Positions 1-8,455 of a stretch of DNA of 64,000 bases are shown here, piece by piece (position 1 is the first letter of the stretch; every line of letters starts with the position of its first letter). The DNA is taken from positions 1,922,001 through 1,986,000 of the forward strand of contig NZ_LDPY01000001.1 in assembly GCF_001038505.1 (NCBI RefSeq), given 5' to 3'. This stretch comes from Puniceibacterium sp. IMCC21224 (GTDB lineage: Bacteria; Pseudomonadota; Alphaproteobacteria; Rhodobacterales; Rhodobacteraceae). A model generated the notes under the pieces. That model was not told where the DNA came from and ran no database searches. It saw only the letters and a program-made list of their open reading frames with translations. The translations under genes and the position numbers were made by a program.

Positions 1-145
1 TCAGCGCCTCGGGCCAGCCGATCCATCGCTCCACAACAAAAAGTCCAACGCAGATGGCGACGACGGACATCACCAGAACCACTGTGCGGGGTGAGGGCGG
101 ATGACGGACCCAGCGCGTCATTCGCAACAGGTGCAGCGGGTTCAT
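1..145 (-). CDS. Small single-pass membrane protein (partial, runs off left edge)
   Basis: An open frame of 48 codons starts at an ATG whose first four bases (ATGA) overlap the hpt stop codon. It continues past base 1 without a stop. The product begins [17 protein letters not shown], followed by one hydrophobic segment at about residues 22-40 and then WIGWPEAL at the edge. The basic, Pro-containing N-terminus before a single membrane helix suggests a cytoplasmic N-tail. The ATGA coupling supports real translation from the same transcript as hpt. I believe similar short proteins follow hpt in other Rhodobacteraceae, but this is from memory. The function is unknown. Confidence 0.6.
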   Translation of the reverse strand, partial: MNPLHLLRMTRWVRHPPSPRTVVLVMSVVAICVGLFVVERWIGWPEAL

Positions 146-693
146 GGTTGCGGCTCATCAGGGAACCGGACCTTGCCGATAAAGGGCAGGTTGCGGTTGC
201 GCTGTGCATAATCAATGCCGTAGCCGACGACAAATTCGTCCGGGATCACGAATCCAGTCCAGTCGGCGGTCACATCAACCTCGCGGCGCGACGGTTTGTC
301 GAGCAGAGCAATGGTGCGCAGGCGGGCGGGATCGCGGGCGGACAGAAAGCTAACCACCCGGCTAAGGGTGAAGCCGGTGTCGACGATATCCTCGACGACC
401 AGCACGTCGCGCCCCTCGATCTGACCGCGCAAATCTTTGAGAATTCGGACCTCGCGGCTGCTCTCCATGCCGTCGCCATATGAGGAAACTTCTAGGAAAT
501 CCACCTCGACCGGCAGATCGAGTTCGCGCACCAGATCGGCGATGAACACGAACGATCCGCGCAGCAGCCCGACGACCAGCAACTGTTCGGTGTCCTTGAA
601 TTCAGCGGCAATTTCGTGGCTCAGCGCCTCGATCCTTGCGGCGATTGATTTGGCCGAGATCATTTCGTCGATGACATATGGACGCTGTGACAT
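142..693 (-). CDS. hpt: Hypoxanthine phosphoribosyltransferase
   Basis: The 183-residue product is a purine-salvage phosphoribosyltransferase that converts hypoxanthine or guanine plus PRPP to IMP or GMP in the cytoplasm. The PRPP-binding loop is seen as [14 protein letters not shown] at about residues 97-110, and the LLRGSFVF motif lies near residue 43. The length matches the family. The start is the ATG giving MSQRPYVID. The frame is open 32 codons further upstream, but that part crosses the divergent intergenic gap and does not resemble the family. The gene diverges from the COQ10-like gene and overlaps the small downstream membrane-protein gene by ATGA. Confidence 0.93.
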   Translation of the reverse strand: MSQRPYVIDEMISAKSIAARIEALSHEIAAEFKDTEQLLVVGLLRGSFVFIADLVRELDLPVEVDFLEVSSYGDGMESSREVRILKDLRGQIEGRDVLVVEDIVDTGFTLSRVVSFLSARDPARLRTIALLDKPSRREVDVTADWTGFVIPDEFVVGYGIDYAQRNRNLPFIGKVRFPDEPQP

Positions 694-763
694 GAGTTTC
701 CCTTGATTTTCCGGGCGTAGCATACGACATGCACGCCCACTGTCACGATCAAAACGGGGCGAT

Positions 764-1210
764 ATGCCGACCCATTCCGAGACCCGCAAACTGCCCTACA
801 CCGCCCAGCAGATGTATGATCTGGTGGCTGATGTGGGGTCTTATCCGCAATTTCTGCCGTGGTGCGCTGCCGCGCGTGTCCGATCAGTCACGCCACAAGG
901 CGCGGCACAGGTGATGGAGGCCGATCTGGTGATCAGTTTCAAGGTGTTCCGAGAACGCTTTGGTAGCCGGGTGACGCTGTGGCCGGATGACCGGCGCATT
1001 GATACCGAATATCTTGAAGGACCATTTCGCTATATGAAATCCAACTGGGGTTTTGCGGACACCGACGACGGTGGCTGCGATGTATCGTTCTACGTTGATT
1101 TCGAATTCAAGAATGCGGTGTTGCAGGGCATCATCGGGCTGGTATTCAACGAGGCGATGCAGCGGATTGTGCGCGCATTTGAGCGACGGGCGGCCACACT
1201 CTACGGCTAA
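764..1210 (+). CDS. COQ10/RatA-type START-domain protein
   Basis: The 148-residue protein is a single START/polyketide-cyclase-like domain of the COQ10/RatA family. It has the N-terminal signature [23 protein letters not shown] and the C-terminal [14 protein letters not shown] helix. Mitochondrial COQ10 binds ubiquinone and supports respiration; the E. coli relative RatA was described as a toxin that blocks 70S ribosome association. The sequence alone does not separate these roles, and I favour a ubiquinone-binding chaperone in an alphaproteobacterium. It stands alone, divergent from hpt, with about 70 bp of shared upstream DNA. Confidence 0.88.
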   Translation: MPTHSETRKLPYTAQQMYDLVADVGSYPQFLPWCAAARVRSVTPQGAAQVMEADLVISFKVFRERFGSRVTLWPDDRRIDTEYLEGPFRYMKSNWGFADTDDGGCDVSFYVDFEFKNAVLQGIIGLVFNEAMQRIVRAFERRAATLYG

Positions 1211-1245
1211 GTTACTACGACTAGAATAAAATTCGGGGGCAGGGC

Positions 1246-2571
1246 ATGACGAACAGCAGCGCAGACTACGATATCACAGCGGCGCTGGCGCAGTTTGCCA
1301 GCAGCACCCGGGATGATGACCTGCCAAGGGACGCGCGGGCGGTGATGGGGCTGTCGGTGATCGACTGGCTGGCGGTGGGCCTTGCTGGGCGGGACGAACC
1401 GGTGGCACGGGCCGTGCGGGCGCTGGTGGTCGACGAAGGTGGCGCGCCTCAGGCGCATACTTTGGGACTCGAGGGGCGGTTTCCCGCCCGTGCTGCCGCA
1501 CTGCTCAATGGCACGGCGAGTCATGCACTGGACTATGATGACACGCATTTTGGCCATATCGGCCATCCGTCGGTGGCGGTTGTTTCTGCGGCCCTTGCCG
1601 TGGCCGAAAAGGTTGGCGCATCAGGCGCGGCGTTTCAGGCAGCGGCGCTGATCGGGGTCGAGGCGTCGGTGCGCGTCGGTCTTTGGCTTGGTCGCGGGCA
1701 TTACCAGATTGGATATCATCAGACCGCGACCGCAGGTGCCTTTGGCGCCGGGCTGGCAGCGGGGCGGTTGCTTGGGCTGACTGCGGGGCAGATGGCGGAT
1801 GTGCTGGGTGTGCTGTCGACCCGTGCCTCGGGCCTGAAATCGCAGTTTGGCACGATGGGCAAGCCGTTCAATGCCGGAATTGCCGCCGCCAACGGGGTAG
1901 AGGCCGCGCTGTTGGTGGCGCATGGCCTGCAGCCCCGACGCGGCGCTCTCGATGGGCCACAGGGCTTTGGTGAAACGCATCACGGGGCGGCGGATCCGAC
2001 CGCGATCGCGGGGCTGGGGCAGGTCTGGCTGTTCGAACAGGTCAGCCACAAGTTCCACGCCTGCTGCCACGGTCTGCACGCGACGCTTGACGCGTTGGCG
2101 GATGCGTCGGCGATTGGCGCGGATACGGTCGAACGTGTCGACGTGCGGACCAGCCCGCGCTGGCTGAGCGTCTGCAATGTCGCCGACCCGACGGGCGGGC
2201 TTGAGGCAAAGTTCTCGTATGCTCAGGTCGTCGCCATGCGCCTGCTGGGGCATGATACCGCGCGACTGGACAGCTATTGCGATGCGCTCTGCCACGATCC
2301 GCAGATCACGGCGCTGCGTCGTCGGGTTGCCGTCTCCGGCGACGACACTCTGAGCGAAACGCAGGCGCGGGTGACGCTGCACCTGACTTCTGGTGAGGCG
2401 GTGAAACTGTACCACGATCTGTTGGAGCCACAGCCGCTGGCGCTGCGCGACGCCCGGGTCAGAGCCAAAGCCGAGTCACTGCTGGGGGCGACGCGCGCCG
2501 CGCAGGTGCAGGGGCTTGTGGATGGGTTGGCAGACCCGTCCGACATCGGAATTCAGCTGGCGCAGGTGTGA
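1246..2571 (+). CDS. MmgE/PrpD family protein
   Basis: The 441-residue protein belongs to the MmgE/PrpD family, whose characterised members include 2-methylcitrate dehydratase and cis-aconitate decarboxylase-like enzymes. Visible family features are the N-terminal all-alpha region with SVIDWLAVGLAG, the segment NGTASHALDYDDTH (about residues 88-101), SHPSV-type HIGHPSVAVV, and KPFNAGIAAANGVEAALL. The start is the ATG preceded by a purine-rich GGGGGCAGGGC. No methylcitrate-cycle genes are adjacent, so the substrate cannot be assigned. It stands alone between the COQ10-like gene and the convergent cinA end. Confidence 0.87.
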   Translation: MTNSSADYDITAALAQFASSTRDDDLPRDARAVMGLSVIDWLAVGLAGRDEPVARAVRALVVDEGGAPQAHTLGLEGRFPARAAALLNGTASHALDYDDTHFGHIGHPSVAVVSAALAVAEKVGASGAAFQAAALIGVEASVRVGLWLGRGHYQIGYHQTATAGAFGAGLAAGRLLGLTAGQMADVLGVLSTRASGLKSQFGTMGKPFNAGIAAANGVEAALLVAHGLQPRRGALDGPQGFGETHHGAADPTAIAGLGQVWLFEQVSHKFHACCHGLHATLDALADASAIGADTVERVDVRTSPRWLSVCNVADPTGGLEAKFSYAQVVAMRLLGHDTARLDSYCDALCHDPQITALRRRVAVSGDDTLSETQARVTLHLTSGEAVKLYHDLLEPQPLALRDARVRAKAESLLGATRAAQVQGLVDGLADPSDIGIQLAQV

Positions 2572-2629
2572 GGCCGCTTTGAGTGCGTTGCCTTAGATTT
2601 AGTCGGTAACATGCTGACGTACCCAAGGT

Positions 2630-3118
2630 TTAGGGTGTTGGTATCGCCTCGATCGCACCCTTCAAAAGGGTCAGCGCGTGTCGGGTCGCGGCCGCACGGA
2701 CATGTGTGCGGCCAAGTGCGCCGAACTCAATGGTTTCGGTCGTGACACCGGCGTCAGTGGCAAGGCCAAAGCAAACGCGCCCCTCGGGTTTGAACTCGGA
2801 TCCCCCCGGACCGGCAATGCCGCTGACCGAGACAGCGATATCCGACCCGGCCGCGTGCAATGCCCCCAGCGCCATTTCGGCACAAACCTCTTCTGACACC
2901 GCGCCGACAGAATCGAGGGTTGCGGCCGAGACGCCGATCATCTCTTGTTTGGCTAGGTTGGAATAAGTCACGAACCCTCGCTCAAAAATTGCTGAGGAAC
3001 CTGCAATATCGGTGATCGCTGCGGCAACCAGTCCGCCAGTACAGCTTTCGGCACAGGTCACGGTGAGGCCGCGCGCCAGGGAAAGTTGCAGGATTTCGGT
3101 GGCAAGTGCCTCTGTCAT
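2630..3118 (-). CDS. CinA-family nicotinamide-nucleotide amidohydrolase
   Basis: The 162-residue protein is the stand-alone C-terminal CinA domain (PncC type), which deamidates nicotinamide mononucleotide in NAD recycling. Diagnostic segments are TCAESCTGG at residues 21-29 and SGIAGPGG in the middle. The start is the ATG giving MTEALATEI. Upstream it has GAGGCCAGTGAG, which overlaps the end of pgpA, and the 10-bp gap implies co-transcription. The N-terminal molybdopterin-like CinA domain is absent, as is normal for short members. It is the last gene of ispDF-pgpA-cinA. Confidence 0.88.
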   Translation of the reverse strand: MTEALATEILQLSLARGLTVTCAESCTGGLVAAAITDIAGSSAIFERGFVTYSNLAKQEMIGVSAATLDSVGAVSEEVCAEMALGALHAAGSDIAVSVSGIAGPGGSEFKPEGRVCFGLATDAGVTTETIEFGALGRTHVRAAATRHALTLLKGAIEAIPTP

Positions 3119-3128
3119 CTCACTGGCC

Positions 3129-3617
3129 TCACATAAGTAAACCGTGGGCGAGTCCGGCCAAAATAATCGCCACCAGCGCCGCAAACACCCCTGCGATCAC
3201 GTCATCCAGCATGACACCCAGCGCATCCCCGCGCCGGTCTGCCATCCCGACCAGCCAGGGCTTCCAAATGTCGAACAACCGGAACAGCAGGAAACCGGCG
3301 ACCCAGCCGGGCCACAGCCGGGTCACATCGACCCCCATCATTCCCGCACCAAAGGACACCGGCCAAAGGGCGATCCACTGGCCGACAACCTCGTCGATGA
3401 CAATCTCGGACGGATCGTCGTCGTCGCTGCCTGCGGTTTCGCGCATCGTGGCCCACCAGCCGACCCCGAACACAATCACCGTGGCCAGCACGCACAACGC
3501 AATGCCACCCGCCACATGCAGCGCCCAGAACAGCGGCAGCGCCGCCAACGATCCCCAGGTGCCGGGCGCGGGGCGCAGATATCCGACGCCCAGCACGGTT
3601 GCGATCAGGCCGCTCAT
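3129..3617 (-). CDS. pgpA: Phosphatidylglycerophosphatase A
   Basis: The 162-residue membrane enzyme dephosphorylates phosphatidylglycerophosphate to phosphatidylglycerol. Family signatures are PAPGTWGS near residues 17-23, the acidic [21 protein letters not shown], and MLDDVIAGV near the C-terminus. Several hydrophobic helices are present. The ATG start forms an ATGA overlap with the stop codon of ispDF, so translation is probably coupled. A much longer open frame exists upstream but lies entirely inside ispDF in another frame. Confidence 0.92.
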   Translation of the reverse strand: MSGLIATVLGVGYLRPAPGTWGSLAALPLFWALHVAGGIALCVLATVIVFGVGWWATMRETAGSDDDDPSEIVIDEVVGQWIALWPVSFGAGMMGVDVTRLWPGWVAGFLLFRLFDIWKPWLVGMADRRGDALGVMLDDVIAGVFAALVAIILAGLAHGLLM

Positions 3618-4744
3618 GTCCGCACCAGCGCTGCGGTGGCGATTGCAGCGATCCCTTCGCCGCGGCCGGTAAAGCCCAGCCGCTCTGACGTGGTCGCCTT
3701 GACCGATATCTGATCCGGGCGCAGATCCATGATCCCGGCCATGGCCTGCATCATCGCGGCGGCATGTGGCCCAACCTTGGGCTGTTCGCAGATCAGGGTG
3801 CAGTCCACGTTGGCAATCGCATACCCGCGCGTCCGCGCTAAATCCGCGGCGTGACGCAGGAAAATCGCGGACTTGGCGTCCTTCCATTGCGGGTCCGACG
3901 GCGGGAAGTGGCGACCGATATCCCCATCGGCAAGCGCGCCATAGAGCGCGTCGGTCACCGCATGCATACCTACATCGGCGTCGGAATGACCGACCAGCCC
4001 ATAACCATGTGCGACCTTTACGCCGCACAGGAAAACATGGTCCCCCGGCCCGAAGGCATGCACGTCAAAGCCGTTGCCCAGTCGAATATCCATCGTGTTC
4101 TCCAGCAGCTTGGCGGCCCGGGCGAAATCGTCGGGGCCGGTGATCTTAAGATTGTTTTCGGACCCCGGCGTGATTGTCACGCTCAGACCGGCGGCACGCG
4201 CGACTTCGACATCGTCTGCGGCAGCGCCGGGATGGCGGCGATGGGCATCCAGGATGGCGGCAAAGTGAAACCCTTGCGGCGTTTGCGCCCGAAACAGCCC
4301 GGTTCGGTCGCGGGTGCCGGTGACCCGCGCGCCGGTCCCGGTCCAGAGTGCGTCGGTGACGGCCAGCGCAGGGGCGGCGGCGGGGCCATGCTCAAGTGCG
4401 GCCAGCACGCCGGCAATCACATCGGCAGGCACACAGGGGCGCGCCACATCGTGAATCAGTACCAGGTCGGGCGGGTCCAGGCCCAGCGCCTCAAGCCCGG
4501 CGCGCACAGATCCGGCGCGATCAGTGCCGCCCTCGACCAGTGTCACGGGCAGCCCGGCGCAGACCTGGCGCGCGATATCGCGGTCAGCGGCGTTAACAAC
4601 CAGTACAATCCGGTCGAAATGGCGAAAGCGTTCCAGCGACCACCGCGCCACTGATTTTCCCGCAACCTGTTGCCATTGCTTGGCGAGAACGCCGCCGGCG
4701 CGGGTGCCACGGCCTGCGGCAACAATGAGGGCGGCGGTGGTCAT
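3614..4744 (-). CDS. ispDF: Bifunctional IspD/IspF (MEP isoprenoid pathway)
   Basis: The 376-residue fusion carries two enzymes of the MEP pathway. Residues 1-217 are IspD (CTP:MEP cytidylyltransferase), with the nucleotide-binding [10 protein letters not shown] near residues 7-17. Residues 218-376 are IspF (MECDP synthase), beginning [15 protein letters not shown] with the metal-binding Asp-x-His, followed by [19 protein letters not shown]. The fusion is established in alphaproteobacteria. The start is the ATG giving [11 protein letters not shown]; an ATG eight codons upstream would add MHQAKGCR and is less likely. It heads the minus-strand set with pgpA and cinA and diverges from dusB. Confidence 0.95.
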   Translation of the reverse strand: MTTAALIVAAGRGTRAGGVLAKQWQQVAGKSVARWSLERFRHFDRIVLVVNAADRDIARQVCAGLPVTLVEGGTDRAGSVRAGLEALGLDPPDLVLIHDVARPCVPADVIAGVLAALEHGPAAAPALAVTDALWTGTGARVTGTRDRTGLFRAQTPQGFHFAAILDAHRRHPGAAADDVEVARAAGLSVTITPGSENNLKITGPDDFARAAKLLENTMDIRLGNGFDVHAFGPGDHVFLCGVKVAHGYGLVGHSDADVGMHAVTDALYGALADGDIGRHFPPSDPQWKDAKSAIFLRHAADLARTRGYAIANVDCTLICEQPKVGPHAAAMMQAMAGIMDLRPDQISVKATTSERLGFTGRGEGIAAIATAALVRT

Positions 4745-4922
4745 ACGGCATCCTTTTGCTTGGTGCATGGTTTAGGCCTTGTGCGGTGGCTGCGCAATCA
4801 CCCTCCTGTTGCTGCCTATTAATTGAGCAATGGGGAATTCTGCGGGTGCAAAATGGGTTGGAAAGATTGTATAGCCGAGTGGGCCACGTTAGCCCAAATG
4901 CAGATGCACAAGGAATAGGCGC

Positions 4923-5906
4923 TTGAATACTCAGCAGCCGCACATCCCCATAGCGTTCCCGGTCTTGCTGGCTCCGCTGGCGGGAATCACTGATGTGCCG
5001 TTTCGGTCCCTGGTGTCGCAGTTCGGCGCCGGCCTGGTGGTGAGCGAGATGGTCGCCAGCCAGGAAATGGTGCAGGCGCGCCCCGGCACCCGCGAAAAAG
5101 CTGAACTGGGACTGGGGGCCGGGAATACATCGGTTCAACTGGCAGGGCGCGAGGCGCATTGGATGGCCGAGGCGGCGCGTATGGTCGCAGCAAACGGCGC
5201 GCGGGTGATCGACATCAATATGGGGTGCCCGGCGAAAAAGGTGGTGGGCGGCTATTCCGGCTCCGCCCTGATGCGTGACCCGGATCACGCCCTGCGCCTG
5301 ATTGAGGCGGTGGTGGGCGCGGTCGATGTGCCTGTCACCCTCAAGACCCGGTTGGGCTGGGACGATGATTGCCTGAATGCGGCGGATCTGGCGCGCCGCG
5401 CCGAAGGGGCAGGGGTGCAGATGGTGGTCATTCATGGCCGCACCCGCTGTCAGTTCTACAAGGGACGCGCCGATTGGGCTGCTATTCGCGCGGTGCGGGA
5501 CGCGGTGTCGATTCCGGTGATTGCCAACGGTGATATCGTGGATGCCGCCACGGCGCGCACCGCGCTGGCACAGTCGGGTGCGGATGGTGTAATGATCGGG
5601 CGCGGGGCGCAGGGCTGCCCCTGGCGTTTGGCTGAAGTGGGGGCGGCGCTTTACGGCCGCGCTGCGCCGCGTATCCCGCAGGGCCGGGCGCTGGTCGACA
5701 TGGTGGCCGGACATTACGATGCCATGCTGGCGTTCTACGGCGCGGATCTGGGTTTACGTGTCGCGCGCAAACATCTGGGCTGGTACATGGATCATGCCGA
5801 TACCGGGGCGGCGCTGCGCCGCAGCGTACTCACTGCGAAAGCCCCGTCCGAGGTGTTTACAATGATCGGAGAGGCGCTGAACACTTCCACGCCTGTGGCC
5901 GCATGA
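4923..5906 (+). CDS. dusB: tRNA-dihydrouridine synthase (NifR3/DusB)
   Basis: The 327-residue flavoenzyme reduces uridines to dihydrouridine in tRNA. It shows the PLAGITDVPFRSL start of the TIM barrel, the catalytic Cys102 in NMGCPAKKVVGGYSGSALM, the IHGRTRCQFYKG segment, and a GADGVMIGRGAQG phosphate-binding site. Translation most likely starts at a TTG preceded by AAGGAATAGGCGC, because no in-frame ATG precedes the conserved N-terminus. The gene is known as nifR3 because it lies upstream of ntrBC in Rhodobacter, exactly as here. Its stop overlaps ntrB by ATGA. Confidence 0.93.
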   Translation: MNTQQPHIPIAFPVLLAPLAGITDVPFRSLVSQFGAGLVVSEMVASQEMVQARPGTREKAELGLGAGNTSVQLAGREAHWMAEAARMVAANGARVIDINMGCPAKKVVGGYSGSALMRDPDHALRLIEAVVGAVDVPVTLKTRLGWDDDCLNAADLARRAEGAGVQMVVIHGRTRCQFYKGRADWAAIRAVRDAVSIPVIANGDIVDAATARTALAQSGADGVMIGRGAQGCPWRLAEVGAALYGRAAPRIPQGRALVDMVAGHYDAMLAFYGADLGLRVARKHLGWYMDHADTGAALRRSVLTAKAPSEVFTMIGEALNTSTPVAA

Positions 5907-6985
5907 GCGACGATATGGACGCCTTGCTTTGGTCTTCTCTTCCTGTTCCGGCGATTCTGCTGGATGCGGACGAACGGATTGCGGACATGAATCCCGCCGC
6001 CGAAGGGTTTATGAACAATTCGGCCAAATGGTTGCTGGGCCAGCCGATCTGGGACCGTCTGGCGATTGACGCGCCGCTTGAGGACAGTCTGGCGCGGGCG
6101 CGTGCCAATGGCACGCCGCTATTTGTCAACGACGTGGACGTGGGCACCGGATCCCGCGCGCCCTTGGTCTGTAACGTGCAGATCGCACCAGTACAGGGCA
6201 AGCCGGGCTGGATGATCATGATGATCAGTCCGCGCGAACTGGCTGGCCGCATGACGCAGAACCATTCGGTAAAATCCGCCGCCAAATCCGCCATCGGCAT
6301 GGCCGAGATGCTGGCGCACGAGATCAAGAACCCGCTGGCGGGCATCACCGGTGCCGCGCAGCTTCTGAGCATGAGCCTGAGCAAGGACGATCTGGAACTG
6401 ACCGATCTGATCGTGGAAGAAACACGGCGCATCGTGAAGCTGCTTGAGCAGGTCGAACAGTTCGGCAACCTTAGCCCGCCGGATCGCCGCGCGGTCAACA
6501 TCCATGACGTTCTGGACCGCGCCCGGCGGTCGGCGCTGTTGGGATTCGGCGCGCATATGAAGATTGTTGAGGATTACGACCCGTCGCTGCCGATGGCATA
6601 TGGCGACCCGGACCAGATGTTGCAGGTCGTATTGAACTTGCTCAAGAACGCCTCGGAAGCAGCTGATTCAAAAGGCGGAACCATTCGGTTGCATTCCTTT
6701 TACGAACATAGCTTCCGGCTACGTCGGTCGGACGGCTCGGGCCAGTCGCTGCCGTTGCAGGTAGAAATCATTGATGACGGGCCCGGTTTGCCGGACCACA
6801 TCCGGGGCGATATCTTTGACCCATTTGTATCTGGCCGCGAAAATGGAACCGGTCTGGGGCTGGCGCTGGTCAGCAAGATTGTGTCCGACCACGACGGCTG
6901 GATTTCGGTTGAATCCGTTCCCGGTCGCACCGTTTTTCGAATTTCGCTGCCCATGGCCCCGCGTGACAAACAGGAGAGTAACTGA
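5903..6985 (+). CDS. ntrB: Nitrogen sensor histidine kinase NtrB
   Basis: The 360-residue soluble kinase has an N-terminal PAS domain (about residues 10-110), a phosphoacceptor H-box with His139 in [13 protein letters not shown], and an HATPase domain with N, G1 and G2 boxes ([24 protein letters not shown]). NtrB responds to PII and phosphorylates NtrC under nitrogen limitation. It lacks membrane segments, as expected. It overlaps dusB by ATGA and ntrC by TGATG, so the three genes are translationally coupled. Confidence 0.95.
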   Translation: MSDDMDALLWSSLPVPAILLDADERIADMNPAAEGFMNNSAKWLLGQPIWDRLAIDAPLEDSLARARANGTPLFVNDVDVGTGSRAPLVCNVQIAPVQGKPGWMIMMISPRELAGRMTQNHSVKSAAKSAIGMAEMLAHEIKNPLAGITGAAQLLSMSLSKDDLELTDLIVEETRRIVKLLEQVEQFGNLSPPDRRAVNIHDVLDRARRSALLGFGAHMKIVEDYDPSLPMAYGDPDQMLQVVLNLLKNASEAADSKGGTIRLHSFYEHSFRLRRSDGSGQSLPLQVEIIDDGPGLPDHIRGDIFDPFVSGRENGTGLGLALVSKIVSDHDGWISVESVPGRTVFRISLPMAPRDKQESN

Positions 6986-8355
6986 TGGATGGCACTGTTC
7001 TCGTCGCTGACGACGATCGCACGATCCGCACCGTTCTGACACAGGCGCTGACCCGCGCGGGCTGCAAGGTGCATGCCACCTCGTCGCTGACCACGCTGAT
7101 GCGCTGGGTGGCCGAGGGCAAGGGCGACGTGGTGATTTCTGACGTTGTCATGCCCGATGGCAACGGGTTGGAAATGCTGCCCAAGATCGCGCAGGACCGG
7201 CCCGGATTGCCGGTGATCGTGATCTCAGCGCAGAATACCATCATGACCGCCATTCAGGCCGCCGAGGCTGAGGCCTATGATTATCTGCCCAAACCGTTCG
7301 ATCTGCCGGATCTGATGAAGCGCACCGCGCGGGCGTTGGAATCGCGCAACCTGTCACCCCGGCGCGATGAACGTGTCGAACATGCTGACGGGCCGGATGA
7401 ATTGCCGCTTGTGGGTAAAACGCCGGCGATGCAGGCGCTCTATCGGCTGGTAGCGCGCGTGATGAACACCGATCTGCCAGTGCTGATCTGCGGCGAGAGC
7501 GGCACCGGGAAATCACTGATTGCGCGCGCGGTTCACGATTTTTCCGACCGGCGGACATTGCCTTTTGTAACTGTGACCAGTTCGGATCTGTCCGAGCTGG
7601 AGGGGCCGGCGAGGATTTTGGCGCGGGTCAAGGGCGGTACGCTGCTGATCGACGAAATCACCGATTTCGACGACGAAATTCAGGCGCGCATTGTGCGGAT
7701 GATGGATGTCCCCGGCGAACACGTGCCGCGCTTTATGGCCACGAGCCAGAGCGATCTGGCGCAGGCGATGGAGGATGGCGATGTGCGTCAGGATCTCTAT
7801 TACCGTCTGGGCGGAGCAACAATTTCGGTGCCATCCTTGCGCGAGAGGGTAGAGGATATTGCCCTGCTGACCGAACATTTCCTGACACGGGCAGAACGCG
7901 ACGGCGCGTCGAAACGCTGGTTGTCCAAGGATGCGGTTGAACTGTTCCGCGCCTATAGCTGGCCCGGGAATGTCCGTCAGTTGGAGAATGCGGTGCGGCG
8001 CCTGTCGCTGACCAGTCGCGCGGACGAAATCACCCGCGCCGAGGTCGAAGCCGTGCTGGGCAACCAGCCTGAAACTGGCCCGATTCTGCGTGGTGGTGAT
8101 GCCGAGAAACTGGGAACTTCTGTGGCGCGGCATCTGCGGCGCTATTTTGACCTGCATGGCAACATGCTGCCGCCTCCTGGCCTTTACACCCGAATCCTGC
8201 GCGAGGTTGAGGCACCGCTGATTGAAATCGCGCTGGACGCCACCGGTGGAAATCAGGCGAAATGTGCTGATTTACTGGGAATCAATCGAAATACCTTGCG
8301 AAAGAAGATCACCGACCTCGATATCCGCGTGACACGCCGCCGCAAATTGATGTAA
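6985..8355 (+). CDS. ntrC: Nitrogen response regulator NtrC, GAFTGA-less type
   Basis: The 456-residue regulator has a receiver domain with Asp53 in [11 protein letters not shown], an AAA+ domain with Walker A GESGTGKS at residues 170-177 and Walker B GGTLLIDE, and a Fis-type C-terminal helix-turn-helix ([18 protein letters not shown]). The loop that normally carries GAFTGA is missing: after [13 protein letters not shown] (about 199-211) the protein goes straight to RVKGGTLL. In Rhodobacter capsulatus, NtrC of this type activates the housekeeping sigma-70 polymerase instead of sigma-54. The same behaviour is inferred here. Confidence 0.95.
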   Translation: MDGTVLVADDDRTIRTVLTQALTRAGCKVHATSSLTTLMRWVAEGKGDVVISDVVMPDGNGLEMLPKIAQDRPGLPVIVISAQNTIMTAIQAAEAEAYDYLPKPFDLPDLMKRTARALESRNLSPRRDERVEHADGPDELPLVGKTPAMQALYRLVARVMNTDLPVLICGESGTGKSLIARAVHDFSDRRTLPFVTVTSSDLSELEGPARILARVKGGTLLIDEITDFDDEIQARIVRMMDVPGEHVPRFMATSQSDLAQAMEDGDVRQDLYYRLGGATISVPSLRERVEDIALLTEHFLTRAERDGASKRWLSKDAVELFRAYSWPGNVRQLENAVRRLSLTSRADEITRAEVEAVLGNQPETGPILRGGDAEKLGTSVARHLRRYFDLHGNMLPPPGLYTRILREVEAPLIEIALDATGGNQAKCADLLGINRNTLRKKITDLDIRVTRRRKLM

Positions 8356-8358
8356 AAG

Positions 8359-8376
8359 GGCCACACAATTGTGGCC
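8359..8376. repeat. Inverted repeat between ntrC and ntrY
   Basis: A perfect 7-bp stem (GGCCACA / TGTGGCC) with a four-base CAAT loop starts 3 bp after the ntrC stop. There is no T-tract, so an intrinsic terminator is doubtful. It could be an operator or an mRNA-processing hairpin that separates the ntrBC and ntrYX halves of the operon. The rest of the roughly 100-bp gap contains the ntrY ribosome-binding site. Confidence 0.5.
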
Positions 8377-8455
8377 ACACCGCCATGCGCGGTGATAGGA
8401 CCACAAGATATGGCGGTCCGCTGCCCTGAGCAGCACATCTGAATGAGGTCGGTCT

